From Thermoplasmata archaeon (GTDB taxonomy: Archaea; Thermoplasmatota; Thermoplasmata; Thermoplasmatales; Thermoplasmataceae): a DNA stretch of 13,905 nucleotides. Below, piece after piece: positions 7,110 to 13,905 of this stretch. The first letter of the stretch is position 1; the number at the start of each line of letters is the position of its first letter. The stretch covers positions 1-13,905 of the forward strand of contig JAKAAK010000057.1 in NCBI GenBank assembly GCA_021797025.1, written 5' to 3'. The position numbers were made by a program, and so were the translations under genes. Below the pieces are notes generated by a model. It searched no databases and was not told the DNA's origin. It saw only the letters and a list, made by a program, of their open reading frames with translations.

Positions 7110-8729
7110 ATGAGTAAAATTGAAAGCATTCGTCACTATGCACATACTTTCGCAGCAGATAGGTATCGTTTTTCAATTTTAGTTGTATCAATTATATTTT
7201 CTATTCTGTTCACTGTATATTCATTTCTCCAGTTTTATCTTCTGGATATGTCTGCATGGGATATGGGTGTGTATACACAGGCACTTTACTCTGGCATACA
7301 CGGGCATTTATTTTACAGTGCACTTCTCCCCGGCAGTTACCTTTCAGAACATTTTTCCCCTGTTTTATTTCTGCTGACCGTTCCATATTTCATTTATCCA
7401 CATGCATATACATTACTTGTTATACAGGGATTTGCTATAGGTCTTTCTGCATATGTACTCTATAATCTTTCCCTTGCCATTCTTAATAAACTTAATACAG
7501 ACAACAGCAAAAAGTATCCGGACAAAAGGGTCATATCTTTTATAATAGCACTTGCATTTCTATTATCGCCCCTGACAGAAAGCCCCATATTTTTTGATTT
7601 TCATTTGATGGTATTTTTACCGCTTTTCTTCTTCCTTGCACTGTACTTCTTTATAAAGAAAAATATAGTACTGAATATTCTATTCATTGGGTTCATAGTA
7701 TCCATGCATTCAGCCTTTATTTTTATTGCACTCATGCTAATTATTTTCGAATTATTCCTCAACAATACATTATCACTTTATTCAATAAAAAAAAGAAGAG
7801 AATCCATAGCCTATCTGGCAGTTTCTATTATGATTCTTGGATCTTATTTCCTCCTTGCAGGAATTCTTAAATCAGATATTTCCGGCGCTTCTATTGGGGT
7901 ACCCACAGTTCATGTGAGTGGATCCGCTGGTCCTGTATCACTTCTAATAGATATGTTTACCGATCCAGTCTTTGTTGGAAAGTTACTTGTAGCCAACTAT
8001 TACCTGAAACTCATTATATTATTCTTTGGTTTTGGCGGTTCTGCCTTTCTTTTCCTGAGATACCCTAAATCTATTTTCTTATTTGTTCCATATATCCTTT
8101 ATGCCATGTTCTCCATTTACCAGCCCTATTATACCATAGGTTATCAGTATACCATGATGTTTATTCCCATGATTGCTGTTAGTACTATCATGGGAATTTA
8201 TGCTATGGCTGAAAAGTCAGATAAACATCCTGATTACAGGAAACAGATTAATGTCGCTTTAGCTGTCATAATTGTGATATCGGTAGCAGGCTTCTCCCTT
8301 GCCACGCCTGTAGTATCGGGAGACCCATGTGCGCCTGGATTATATGAAATGACAGAAACGCTGGGAAACGGGACATATATGCATCAGATTGATTTTGAAA
8401 AGGAAGTGGCAGCTTCCATGAATAAGAATGCAAAAATTGTCACCGAAAATCAGATTTTCCCATTATTCGGAAACGATCCTAACGCAACTGCATTTCCATA
8501 TACACCCGATATAGTTGTCAACGGTTCATATTACCAGTACTTGGTTGATAACTTCAAAAGCCAATGGTCCTGTGATACCGCAAATATAGGTAATTCACAG
8601 GTTTCATTGAATCAGTTAGAATTACAATATTATAATTCTGGAAATTATGGAGTATACGCACAGGGATACGGTATAATAGTGCTCGAAAAAGGATATACCG
8701 GAAAACCTGCATTTACCGGTCCCGATTAA
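7110..8729 (+). CDS. DUF2079 family multi-membrane protein (GT-C-like)
   Basis: This 539-residue membrane protein carries DUF2079 hallmarks: a first membrane helix at about 21-43, then the outer-loop signature 'SAWDMGVYTQALYSG' (residues 48-62) with the characteristic D51, and 'SEHFSPVLFLLTVPYF' (79-94) with H81. This loop resembles the acidic first loop of GT-C glycosyltransferases, where it holds the catalytic acid. Further helices run to about residue 400, probably eight to ten in all. The last 140 residues are hydrophilic and likely outside the cell, with NGT, NAT and NGS sequons. DUF2079 has no proven reaction. The neighbourhood suggests transfer of a lipid-linked sugar onto a surface glycan or protein, by inference. 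It ends tail-to-tail with the minus-strand glycosyltransferase, overlapping it by 17 bases. Confidence 0.82.
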   Translation: MSKIESIRHYAHTFAADRYRFSILVVSIIFSILFTVYSFLQFYLLDMSAWDMGVYTQALYSGIHGHLFYSALLPGSYLSEHFSPVLFLLTVPYFIYPHAYTLLVIQGFAIGLSAYVLYNLSLAILNKLNTDNSKKYPDKRVISFIIALAFLLSPLTESPIFFDFHLMVFLPLFFFLALYFFIKKNIVLNILFIGFIVSMHSAFIFIALMLIIFELFLNNTLSLYSIKKRRESIAYLAVSIMILGSYFLLAGILKSDISGASIGVPTVHVSGSAGPVSLLIDMFTDPVFVGKLLVANYYLKLIILFFGFGGSAFLFLRYPKSIFLFVPYILYAMFSIYQPYYTIGYQYTMMFIPMIAVSTIMGIYAMAEKSDKHPDYRKQINVALAVIIVISVAGFSLATPVVSGDPCAPGLYEMTETLGNGTYMHQIDFEKEVAASMNKNAKIVTENQIFPLFGNDPNATAFPYTPDIVVNGSYYQYLVDNFKSQWSCDTANIGNSQVSLNQLELQYYNSGNYGVYAQGYGIIVLEKGYTGKPAFTGPD

Positions 8730-9795
8730 TCATCTCATTAATTTTGAGGATTCCCTGAATAATGTTATTTATTCCTGCTTCATATGAATGATTCATGGAA
8801 TATCTGTAGGCTTTTTCCATTAAACTATTGAAATTATCAGAATAATTTTTATATATATTTCTGCATTTATCAGTTAATTCTTTCGCATTGCCTTTTTCAA
8901 CCGGTATAAAATAATTTTTAATGTCTGTATAGGTCTCCAGATTATATCCTATTACTATAACCCCATATGACCATGCCTCATAGAACGTGATAGGAATTCC
9001 ATCTTCTATTGATGGTAGCACATATATTTTTGACCTGGAGTATAGTTTATATTTTTCATTTTCGGGTATATTTGAATATAATTCTATATGAGGTATATTA
9101 TTACTTGTTGCAAATGTACTGATATAATCCAGTACTTCAGGAGATGCGTATCCTGCTATGGCTATTCTTATATCATTCTGTTCCTTTTGCATTTCTTTAA
9201 CTACAGCAAGAAAATCGAATATACCCTTGTTTTTAGTCATGGAAGTAAGATAAAGGAGATCGATGTCTCTTTTCAGGTTTTTTACCCTATCCAGTGGGAT
9301 TATATTTTCTTTTTTTATTCCCGGGCTTTCAACTATTATTCTCTGGTCACGGTTCAAACTTTCAATATAATTTTTCATATATGAATTTTCAGTGTAAATA
9401 CCTGAATAAAGAAAAGCCATAAACCATAAACCGATTTTATAATCAAAATAATGAATTACTGAATTTATGAATTCTTTACCTGCCTCTGGAGAAGAGGGAA
9501 GATGATAGGCTGGGCCGTAGACGTTCAATTTGCGATTCAGAACTTTTAACAGCAGAGCAAGAAAGACTTCTGTAAAATACTCATTCTCAAGAATCAGTGT
9601 GGAAGTTTTTTTAATTTTCAAAAAGGCAATTAATTTTTTTAAGCTCTGTAAATAAGATTTCTCATAGATAATATGTTTTTCCCTATCCGGCCATTGTTTA
9701 TATATAGACATGAATATAGTCGGTCCACCACGCATCTCTGTTTTTCCATGTCCAAAGAACAGGACTGAATCCATTAACGTTAATTTTTCATTCAT
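8713..9795 (-). CDS. GT4-type (GT-B fold) glycosyltransferase
   Basis: This 360-residue protein has a GT-B layout. An N-terminal half starts with a strand and a glycine-rich loop ('FFGHGKTEMRGGP'). The C-terminal nucleotide-sugar domain shows 'KNKGIFDFLAVVKE' (about 188-201) and 'VLPSIEDGIPITFYEAWSYG' (259-278). The latter is the GT4 donor-site block. The usual EX7E appears as D265 and E273 (DX7E), with E264 next to it. It probably adds one sugar to a lipid-linked or surface glycan at the inner membrane face; donor and acceptor are unknown. The start is uncertain: a TATA-like box at 9809-9816 is too near for a leaderless start at 9795 and fits an in-frame ATG at 9774 better, which would give 353 residues beginning 'MDSVLFF'. 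It is codirectional with the PIN gene but separated from it by 93 bases. Confidence 0.82.
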   Translation of the reverse strand: MNEKLTLMDSVLFFGHGKTEMRGGPTIFMSIYKQWPDREKHIIYEKSYLQSLKKLIAFLKIKKTSTLILENEYFTEVFLALLLKVLNRKLNVYGPAYHLPSSPEAGKEFINSVIHYFDYKIGLWFMAFLYSGIYTENSYMKNYIESLNRDQRIIVESPGIKKENIIPLDRVKNLKRDIDLLYLTSMTKNKGIFDFLAVVKEMQKEQNDIRIAIAGYASPEVLDYISTFATSNNIPHIELYSNIPENEKYKLYSRSKIYVLPSIEDGIPITFYEAWSYGVIVIGYNLETYTDIKNYFIPVEKGNAKELTDKCRNIYKNYSDNFNSLMEKAYRYSMNHSYEAGINNIIQGILKINEMINRDR

Positions 9796-9808
9796 ATAAA
9801 TAGTTCAG

Positions 9809-9816
9809 TATTAAAA
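9809..9816 (-). promoter_or_regulatory. TATA-like box for the minus-strand glycosyltransferase
   Basis: Read on the minus strand it is TTTTAATA, 14-21 bases before ATG 9795 and 35-42 before ATG 9774. The expected start of transcription falls between the two ATGs, so it favours the downstream start. Confidence 0.35.
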
Positions 9817-9888
9817 TTCAATAATCACGTCTGCAATCATTTATGTGTAATATAATCACGTAATAGGTTAACATTAAAAAGTGATTAA

Positions 9889-10566
9889 TTATTTAGGTGC
9901 CTTAAACATTGAATCTCCTGGATTTTTGATTTCTATCAAAGGATTTCCTTTAATATTTTTATCTTCTTTAGTAAATGATTTCCAGACTTCGGTTAGCCTC
10001 TTATCTTCTGTAATAAAATAATCTATATGATCTACATATCCTCCGGAGATTATTAAAGCATCCTGTGTTGATAAATCTGGAATTCTAAAAAGTATGTAAT
10101 TATAAAACTCATAATATTCAGCATATGTTTTACTATTGAGAGAAAATGGCATGGTTTGTAAATTAATCCGATTTTCAACAAACAATGTATCCTGAGATTT
10201 TGAATAGCCTGTATATATTGCAGATATAATTTCTTCGTCGAATTTATCGTGATTATACGTGTTAGACCACCGTGATATAGGTACTCCTTTATTAAATAAA
10301 TACAGAGTTTTAATTTCGTCTTTGATTGCTTTTGCTACTTCAAATATATTAAACTCAAATGTAATAAAATCAAATTTATTTTTAAAAGCCCCTTTAATAA
10401 TATTCTCAATAAAAGATATGGATAATCCGTATCTATTATCATATATATCCTTAAAATTTTTAGGCAATGCCAATTTGTCAAAAACCGTTTCGTGTATGTT
10501 TGTGGATATCATCCAATATGCTATGATATTACTATCAATAAGGCATGATTTTATACAACCACCCAC
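9889..10566 (-). CDS. PIN-domain nuclease (VapC-like toxin candidate)
   Basis: This 225-residue protein has a PIN fold, a metal-dependent RNase domain. The four acidic positions can be placed: D11 in 'CLIDSNIIAYW', E76 in 'FNIFEVAKAI', D169 in 'STQDALIISGG', and D188 in 'YFITEDKRL', which has the typical Thr before the last acid. VapC toxins are about 130 residues; the surplus lies mainly between E76 and D169 (a tyrosine-rich insert of roughly 50 residues) and in a 35-residue C-terminal tail. The start is a GTG two bases after the stop of a small basic ORF, so the two are probably co-transcribed and translationally linked. No clear ribosome-binding site is seen. It sits inside a glycan locus, a common place for mobile toxin-antitoxin genes. 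Nuclease function is likely from the intact acids; toxicity is inference. Confidence 0.82.
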   Translation of the reverse strand: MGGCIKSCLIDSNIIAYWMISTNIHETVFDKLALPKNFKDIYDNRYGLSISFIENIIKGAFKNKFDFITFEFNIFEVAKAIKDEIKTLYLFNKGVPISRWSNTYNHDKFDEEIISAIYTGYSKSQDTLFVENRINLQTMPFSLNSKTYAEYYEFYNYILFRIPDLSTQDALIISGGYVDHIDYFITEDKRLTEVWKSFTKEDKNIKGNPLIEIKNPGDSMFKAPK

Positions 10567-10568
10567 GT

Positions 10569-10706
10569 TTATTTATTTTTTTTCTTCTTGATTGTCGATT
10601 GTTTCCATAGACCAAGTATCTGACCTTTTGTACCATTTGAAGTGTTCCTTTCCCTAATTTTATAGTATTTACCAGTTACAGGATTTAATATCCTTTTAGT
10701 TGCCAT
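10569..10706 (-). CDS. Small, highly basic protein paired with the PIN gene (possible antitoxin)
   Basis: ATG at 10706 opens 45 codons ending in TAA at 10571-10569, two bases before the GTG of the PIN gene. The product has ten Lys and three Arg against one Glu and no Asp. It begins 'MATKRILNPVTGKYYKIRER', followed by a Gly/Asn turn region, 'GQILGLW', and a tail of lysines. I do not recognise it. It lacks the ribbon-helix-helix or AbrB patterns seen in ordinary VapB antitoxins, and its strong positive charge is unusual for an antitoxin but suits nucleic-acid binding. A TATA box 22-29 bases upstream and the near-contiguity with the PIN gene argue that it is a real gene. Alternatives are a leader peptide, a truncated DNA- or RNA-binding protein, or chance. 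Confidence 0.6.
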   Translation of the reverse strand: MATKRILNPVTGKYYKIRERNTSNGTKGQILGLWKQSTIKKKKNK

Positions 10707-10727
10707 ATATTTTATATTATTTAACAA

Positions 10728-10735
10728 TATAAAAG
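10728..10735 (-). promoter_or_regulatory. TATA box for the basic ORF and PIN gene
   Basis: On the minus strand it reads CTTTTATA, 22-29 bases before ATG 10706, so the transcript would be leaderless and continue into the PIN gene. Confidence 0.5.
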
Positions 10736-10741
10736 TCTTTA

Positions 10742-10755
10742 GTTTTTATAAAAAC
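10742..10755. repeat. Perfect 14-base palindrome, candidate operator
   Basis: GTTTTTATAAAAAC equals its own reverse complement. It lies six bases upstream of the minus-strand TATA box of the PIN pair and 115 bases upstream of the plus-strand glycosyltransferase start. A dimeric regulator bound here would touch the PIN-pair promoter. It contains a TATA-like core, so it might instead be a promoter element. Confidence 0.4.
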
Positions 10756-10840
10756 ATAACACTTCATAAACTGTGCAGTAAAGAATTTAGCCAAAAGAAA
10801 TGCCTTATATCCAGTTTATAATTCTATTCTTTCCTGAATA

Positions 10841-10850
10841 TTTATATATA
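10841..10850 (+). promoter_or_regulatory. TATA box for the TTG-started glycosyltransferase
   Basis: TTTATATATA lies 20-29 bases before TTG 10870. This spacing, typical of leaderless genes, is the main support for the unusual start codon. Confidence 0.55.
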
Positions 10851-10869
10851 TACCACAACTTATCCAGTA

Positions 10870-12102
10870 TTGAAAATAGCGATATTTGCCAACGGTATAG
10901 TATCTACAAAGATAGGAGGTGCTCAAAAGCACATGAGAGAAGTTATACAGCTACTTCCAGAATTTCATGATATCTTATTTTTCCCGGAACCACAAATGTT
11001 CGGAAATCCTGATAGCCTGGATTTCAGTTTCATACATAAACTAAAAGAATCCGGTATAGAAGTTAGCCCATATTTTCTTAAATATTATAAAGAAAAGCCG
11101 GAGATAAATGGTATTGTTCAAAATTACAGTAAAGAGATAACAAATTGTAATCTCATATATGATATGGACTTTCAATATTATCTCGATAATATCCAATTTG
11201 GAGGTGAAATTTCATCCCGCTTGAGCAGGCTAAACAATATAGCCATGGGTGCCTGCCTGCAGGACCTCGGTGATATAACCTCATATTCATATGGTACCAT
11301 GAAAAGTATTATCAAGTTTTCTGGCATGATGTCACGAATATCCTGGTTTGTAACTATTGCCGGAGTTTATAATTTATTGAATAGAAAAATAACAATGAGA
11401 AAATTGCTCCATAATAAAAATCTTTCCTTCATAACAATTGTAAATAATGAATATAAAAGAAATCTATACATTAATTTTAAAGATATATATGTATTGAATC
11501 CCTCAAATGCCATTGACGAGAGAATCAAGAAGTATCAGAAGGAAGAAAAAAGTGATCAGATAATATTTTACGCCAGATTAATTTACCAGAAAGGATTATT
11601 CGATGTTCTCTATATACATAAAAAAATAACAGAAACATATAAGATTAAATTAAAAATTTCCGGTACATTTCAACGGAATTTTGAGGAAAAAGAGTTTTAC
11701 AGGATAATTAAAAAACTGGATATCGAGAATTATGTGGTATATCTCGGTATACTCAATGATGATGAATTATACAATGAACTTTCCAGATCAAAATTAATGC
11801 TCTACCCGAGCCATAGCGATTCGTTTTCCATTTCGGTGCTACAGGCATTGTTTTTGCATGTACCGGTTGTAGCTTACGATATTCCTGGATTATCACTTTA
11901 TAGAAATTTTAAGTCTGTTTCCCTTGTCAAAGAATTTGATATAGATGCAATGGCAGATAGGTCATTGAAATTTTTAAATTATAAGGGGTACCTTTTTGAA
12001 GACCCTGAACTGAACAAATTTATAGATAAACATTCTTCCTGGAAGTATGTAGCAGAGGCACATTTAGGAGTAATAAATAAATTGAAAGGCAGTAGGCATT
12101 GA
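10870..12102 (+). CDS. GT4-like glycosyltransferase with altered donor-site motif
   Basis: This 410-residue GT-B glycosyltransferase starts at TTG, chosen because 'KIAIFANG' with 'KIGGAQKHMRE' is the normal GT4 N-terminal strand and acceptor loop and because the TATA spacing fits; there is no ATG nearby. The C-terminal domain shows 'FYARLIYQKGLFDVL' (about 232-246), 'YLGILNDDELYNELSRSKL' (about 292-310) and 'MLYPSHSDSFSISVLQAL' (311-328). In this last block the catalytic EX7E pair is replaced by D317 and Q325. The loss of the second Glu, which usually holds the donor's ribose, suggests a different donor, weak activity or a non-catalytic role. A hydrophobic patch at about 155-170 could touch the membrane. 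It is probably the first of the plus-strand glycan genes; a separate promoter follows it. Confidence 0.8.
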   Translation: MKIAIFANGIVSTKIGGAQKHMREVIQLLPEFHDILFFPEPQMFGNPDSLDFSFIHKLKESGIEVSPYFLKYYKEKPEINGIVQNYSKEITNCNLIYDMDFQYYLDNIQFGGEISSRLSRLNNIAMGACLQDLGDITSYSYGTMKSIIKFSGMMSRISWFVTIAGVYNLLNRKITMRKLLHNKNLSFITIVNNEYKRNLYINFKDIYVLNPSNAIDERIKKYQKEEKSDQIIFYARLIYQKGLFDVLYIHKKITETYKIKLKISGTFQRNFEEKEFYRIIKKLDIENYVVYLGILNDDELYNELSRSKLMLYPSHSDSFSISVLQALFLHVPVVAYDIPGLSLYRNFKSVSLVKEFDIDAMADRSLKFLNYKGYLFEDPELNKFIDKHSSWKYVAEAHLGVINKLKGSRH

Positions 12103-12134
12103 ATATATTAGAAATCAACGAAATATAAATAAAG

Positions 12135-12143
12135 TTTAATATA
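12135..12143 (+). promoter_or_regulatory. TATA box for the second plus-strand glycosyltransferase
   Basis: TTTAATATA lies 23-31 bases before ATG 12166. The gap from the previous gene is only 63 bases, so readthrough may add to expression. Confidence 0.5.
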
Positions 12144-12165
12144 ACTATATTATTACAATGAAGAT

Positions 12166-13320
12166 ATGGAGAAATTTCTGCTTTACCTTCCATACTCAGA
12201 TTTTATAGACACCTATGAGCACAAAGCCCTTGGTGCTATACCTATAGGTTTTGTTCAGGCTGGATATGAGGTAGCGTTGATAGTTGGAGTAATGAGAAGT
12301 GAAAAATTCCGGAAAAATAATATAAAAATATATGAAACAGGAAACCTCGATGACCGGTATATTGCTGATGAAAAGTCATCGGGTATAGCAATTATCCCCA
12401 GATTGCTGAATTTTTTGAATTTCGATGAATATAGAAAAGTATCAAAAATCATTAAGGAAGTAAAGCCTGATATATTGATGACATATAATAATTCAACACT
12501 AACATGGTTAATTATATGGAGATATAAAATATACTGTAGAATAAATAGGGTCAAAACAAAACTTATATTGAAATTAGACAATGATGGTACCGATCTAATA
12601 GGGATGAAAGGAGTAGGAAAAATAGCTATAAGATTATATTACAGACTGCTTTCACACATATTTGATAATATAGTGACTGAAACATCATGCGGCTATGAGG
12701 TTTTCAGTACATTGCCGGGAATTAAAAAAAAGTTGACGGTTATTCCTAATACTGTCTTTGATGATTTTCTGAAATATAATAATAAACATAGAGATAAAAC
12801 TATTATAACTGTATCCCGGATTACACCGGTAAAGGGTATAGATATTCTGATAAAATCATTTAAATTGATCGCTGAAAAATATCCGGACTGGAATTTAGAA
12901 ATTATAGGAACTGCAAATAATAAAGAATATTTCTCTTCACTTCTGGATATGGTAAAATCATATAGTATGGATAAAAGGATAATTTTTACCGGAGAGAAAA
13001 GCAGGGAAGAACTGATAGAAATTTATAATCATGCATCTATTTATTGCCTGTTTTCCGAACATGAAAGTTTTGCAATAAGCAGGTTAGAGGCAATAGCCAT
13101 GGGTCTTTATGTTATAACTACTCCTGCAGGCTGTGCAAATGACCTTATAAAATACGGCGTGCATATAATGAAGGATAATACTCCGGAATGTGGTTCTAAG
13201 TATCTGGAAGAGGGAATAAAAGCAGTAGAAGCAGGGAACTTTGAGGAGAATAACATTAAAATACCGGCATATAAAGATATAGCAATCGAAATAGCCAATA
13301 ATACAGATGAAACTAACTGA
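12166..13320 (+). CDS. GT4-family glycosyltransferase
   Basis: This 384-residue retaining GT-B enzyme is expected to move a sugar from a nucleotide donor to a growing glycan at the inner membrane face. The N-terminal domain contains 'LLYLPYSDF' and 'GAIPIGFVQAGYEV' (about 24-37). The C-terminal domain has 'TVSRITPVKGIDILIKSF' (about 214-231) and 'GEKSREELIEIYNHAS' (about 280-295). Its donor block holds an intact EX7E pair, E300 and E308, in 'EHESFAISRLEAIAMG'. Length is normal for GT4. ATG 12166 is set by the TATA spacing; an ATG at 12159 is in another frame. Codons are strongly A/T-ended, more than in the acylase or merA. It is followed by the GDP-mannose dehydratase gene, so a deoxyhexose made from GDP-mannose is a reasonable guess for a donor in this locus. 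Confidence 0.88.
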   Translation: MEKFLLYLPYSDFIDTYEHKALGAIPIGFVQAGYEVALIVGVMRSEKFRKNNIKIYETGNLDDRYIADEKSSGIAIIPRLLNFLNFDEYRKVSKIIKEVKPDILMTYNNSTLTWLIIWRYKIYCRINRVKTKLILKLDNDGTDLIGMKGVGKIAIRLYYRLLSHIFDNIVTETSCGYEVFSTLPGIKKKLTVIPNTVFDDFLKYNNKHRDKTIITVSRITPVKGIDILIKSFKLIAEKYPDWNLEIIGTANNKEYFSSLLDMVKSYSMDKRIIFTGEKSREELIEIYNHASIYCLFSEHESFAISRLEAIAMGLYVITTPAGCANDLIKYGVHIMKDNTPECGSKYLEEGIKAVEAGNFEENNIKIPAYKDIAIEIANNTDETN

Positions 13321-13346
13321 TTCGAACCGGTTCATAATAAACAATA

Positions 13347-13356
13347 TTTTTAATAT
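13347..13356 (+). promoter_or_regulatory. TATA box for the GDP-mannose dehydratase gene
   Basis: TTTTTAATAT lies 21-30 bases before ATG 13377, fitting a leaderless transcript. Confidence 0.5.
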
Positions 13357-13376
13357 CTATAATTCATTCCTACAAT

Positions 13377-13905
13377 ATGAAATCTGCACTTATTACAGGC
13401 ATTACAGGGCAGGACGGTGCTTACCTGGCAAAACTGCTTTTAGATAAAAACTACAAGGTCTATGGATTATATAGAAGATTGAGCACTCCCAACTTCTGGA
13501 GACTTCAATCCCTTGGCATATATGATAAAATCAATTTAATCTCAGGAGACCTGAGCGATTTGTCATCAATACTGAATGCATTCAAGGCATCTGAACCGGA
13601 TGAGATCTACCACTTAGCTGCACAGAGCTTTGTAGAGGCATCCTTTGAGTCGCCACTGGCAACTGCCGAGGTAACTGGACTGTCAACAACAAGGATTTTA
13701 GAGGCAGTAAAGCTTTATTATAAGGATACAAGGGTGTACTACGCAGGCACCAGTGAAATGTTCGGTTCATCATATGCAGATAAAGCATTAAATGAAAATG
13801 ATGTTTTCCAGCCCATGAGCCCCTATGCAGCTGCCAAGCTATACGGCTACTGGATATCAAGGATATACAGGGAGGGCTATGGATTGTTCATTTCCTCAGG
13901 CATAC
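13377..13905 (+). CDS. gmd: GDP-mannose 4,6-dehydratase, 5' part (cut by window end)
   Basis: This frame stays open from ATG 13377 to the window edge, giving the first 176 residues of an enzyme usually about 320-370 long. It is an extended short-chain dehydrogenase that converts GDP-mannose to GDP-4-keto-6-deoxymannose, the precursor of GDP-fucose, GDP-rhamnose and perosamine-type sugars. The NADP-binding loop is 'TGITGQDGAYLAK' (7-19), followed by 'YGLYRR' (29-34), 'HLAAQSFV' (79-86), the catalytic 'GTSEMFG' with T125 and E127, and 'SPYAAAKLYGYW' with Y150 and K154. The GQDG loop and the S/T-x-E pair separate it from UDP-galactose epimerases and dTDP-glucose dehydratases. Its base composition is less AT-rich than that of the glycosyltransferases before it. 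It supplies the donor for the neighbouring enzymes, by context. Confidence 0.93.
   Translation, partial: MKSALITGITGQDGAYLAKLLLDKNYKVYGLYRRLSTPNFWRLQSLGIYDKINLISGDLSDLSSILNAFKASEPDEIYHLAAQSFVEASFESPLATAEVTGLSTTRILEAVKLYYKDTRVYYAGTSEMFGSSYADKALNENDVFQPMSPYAAAKLYGYWISRIYREGYGLFISSGI

Noticed and set aside
10766..10819. 8-base inverted repeat ATAAACTG / CAGTTTAT separated by 38 bases in the divergent intergenic region
   Set aside because: The arms are short, far apart and AT-rich; no extension or second copy was found, so it cannot be told from chance.
13582..13860. Minus-strand open frame of 92 codons at the right end
   Set aside because: It lies opposite the gmd reading frame, which has all expected catalytic motifs.
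1..13905. CRISPR array, tRNA or rRNA genes
   Set aside because: No regularly spaced repeats, no tRNA cloverleaf pattern and no rRNA-like sequence were seen on reading both strands.

Overview
This window looks like part of an archaeal chromosome, most likely from the Thermoplasmatales (a Ferroplasma- or Acidiplasma-like acidophile). That placement is an inference. It rests on AT-rich DNA with frequent AGG/AGA arginine codons, TATA-like boxes about 20-30 bases before start codons with almost no leader, Shine-Dalgarno-like sites only before genes inside operons, and gene content (S9 peptidase, secreted penicillin-acylase homologue, mercuric reductase, PIN protein, S-layer or surface glycan genes). 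No species can be named from the sequence alone.

Region 1 (1-2198): a broken IS110-type transposase fragment is joined directly to the 3' part of a prolyl oligopeptidase gene that keeps its whole catalytic triad. An AIM24/TIGR00266 family gene follows, then a 283-base gap that may hold one small ORF.

Region 2 (2199-5067): a large secreted penicillin-acylase-type Ntn hydrolase overlaps a small cysteine-free four-helix membrane protein, so the two are probably translationally coupled.

Region 3 (5068-7109): a two-gene mercury module has a stand-alone heavy-metal-associated (HMA) domain protein overlapping a MerA reductase that lacks its own HMA domain. No merR, merT or organomercurial lyase is visible here. 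A 279-base gap follows.

Region 4 (7110-13905): a surface-polysaccharide or glycosylation locus, visibly more AT-rich in its middle. It holds a DUF2079 multi-membrane protein, a GT4-type glycosyltransferase on the minus strand, two more GT4-type glycosyltransferases on the plus strand, and the 5' part of a GDP-mannose 4,6-dehydratase gene cut by the window end. Together they could make and transfer a deoxysugar-containing glycan to surface proteins or lipids. Inside this locus, on the minus strand, sits a PIN-domain nuclease gene. A very basic 45-residue ORF ends two bases before it, with a perfect 14-base palindrome just upstream of the pair's promoter. This is the best candidate for an undescribed system in the window: a toxin-antitoxin-like pair with an unfamiliar partner.

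No tRNA, rRNA, CRISPR array or complete insertion sequence was recognised.
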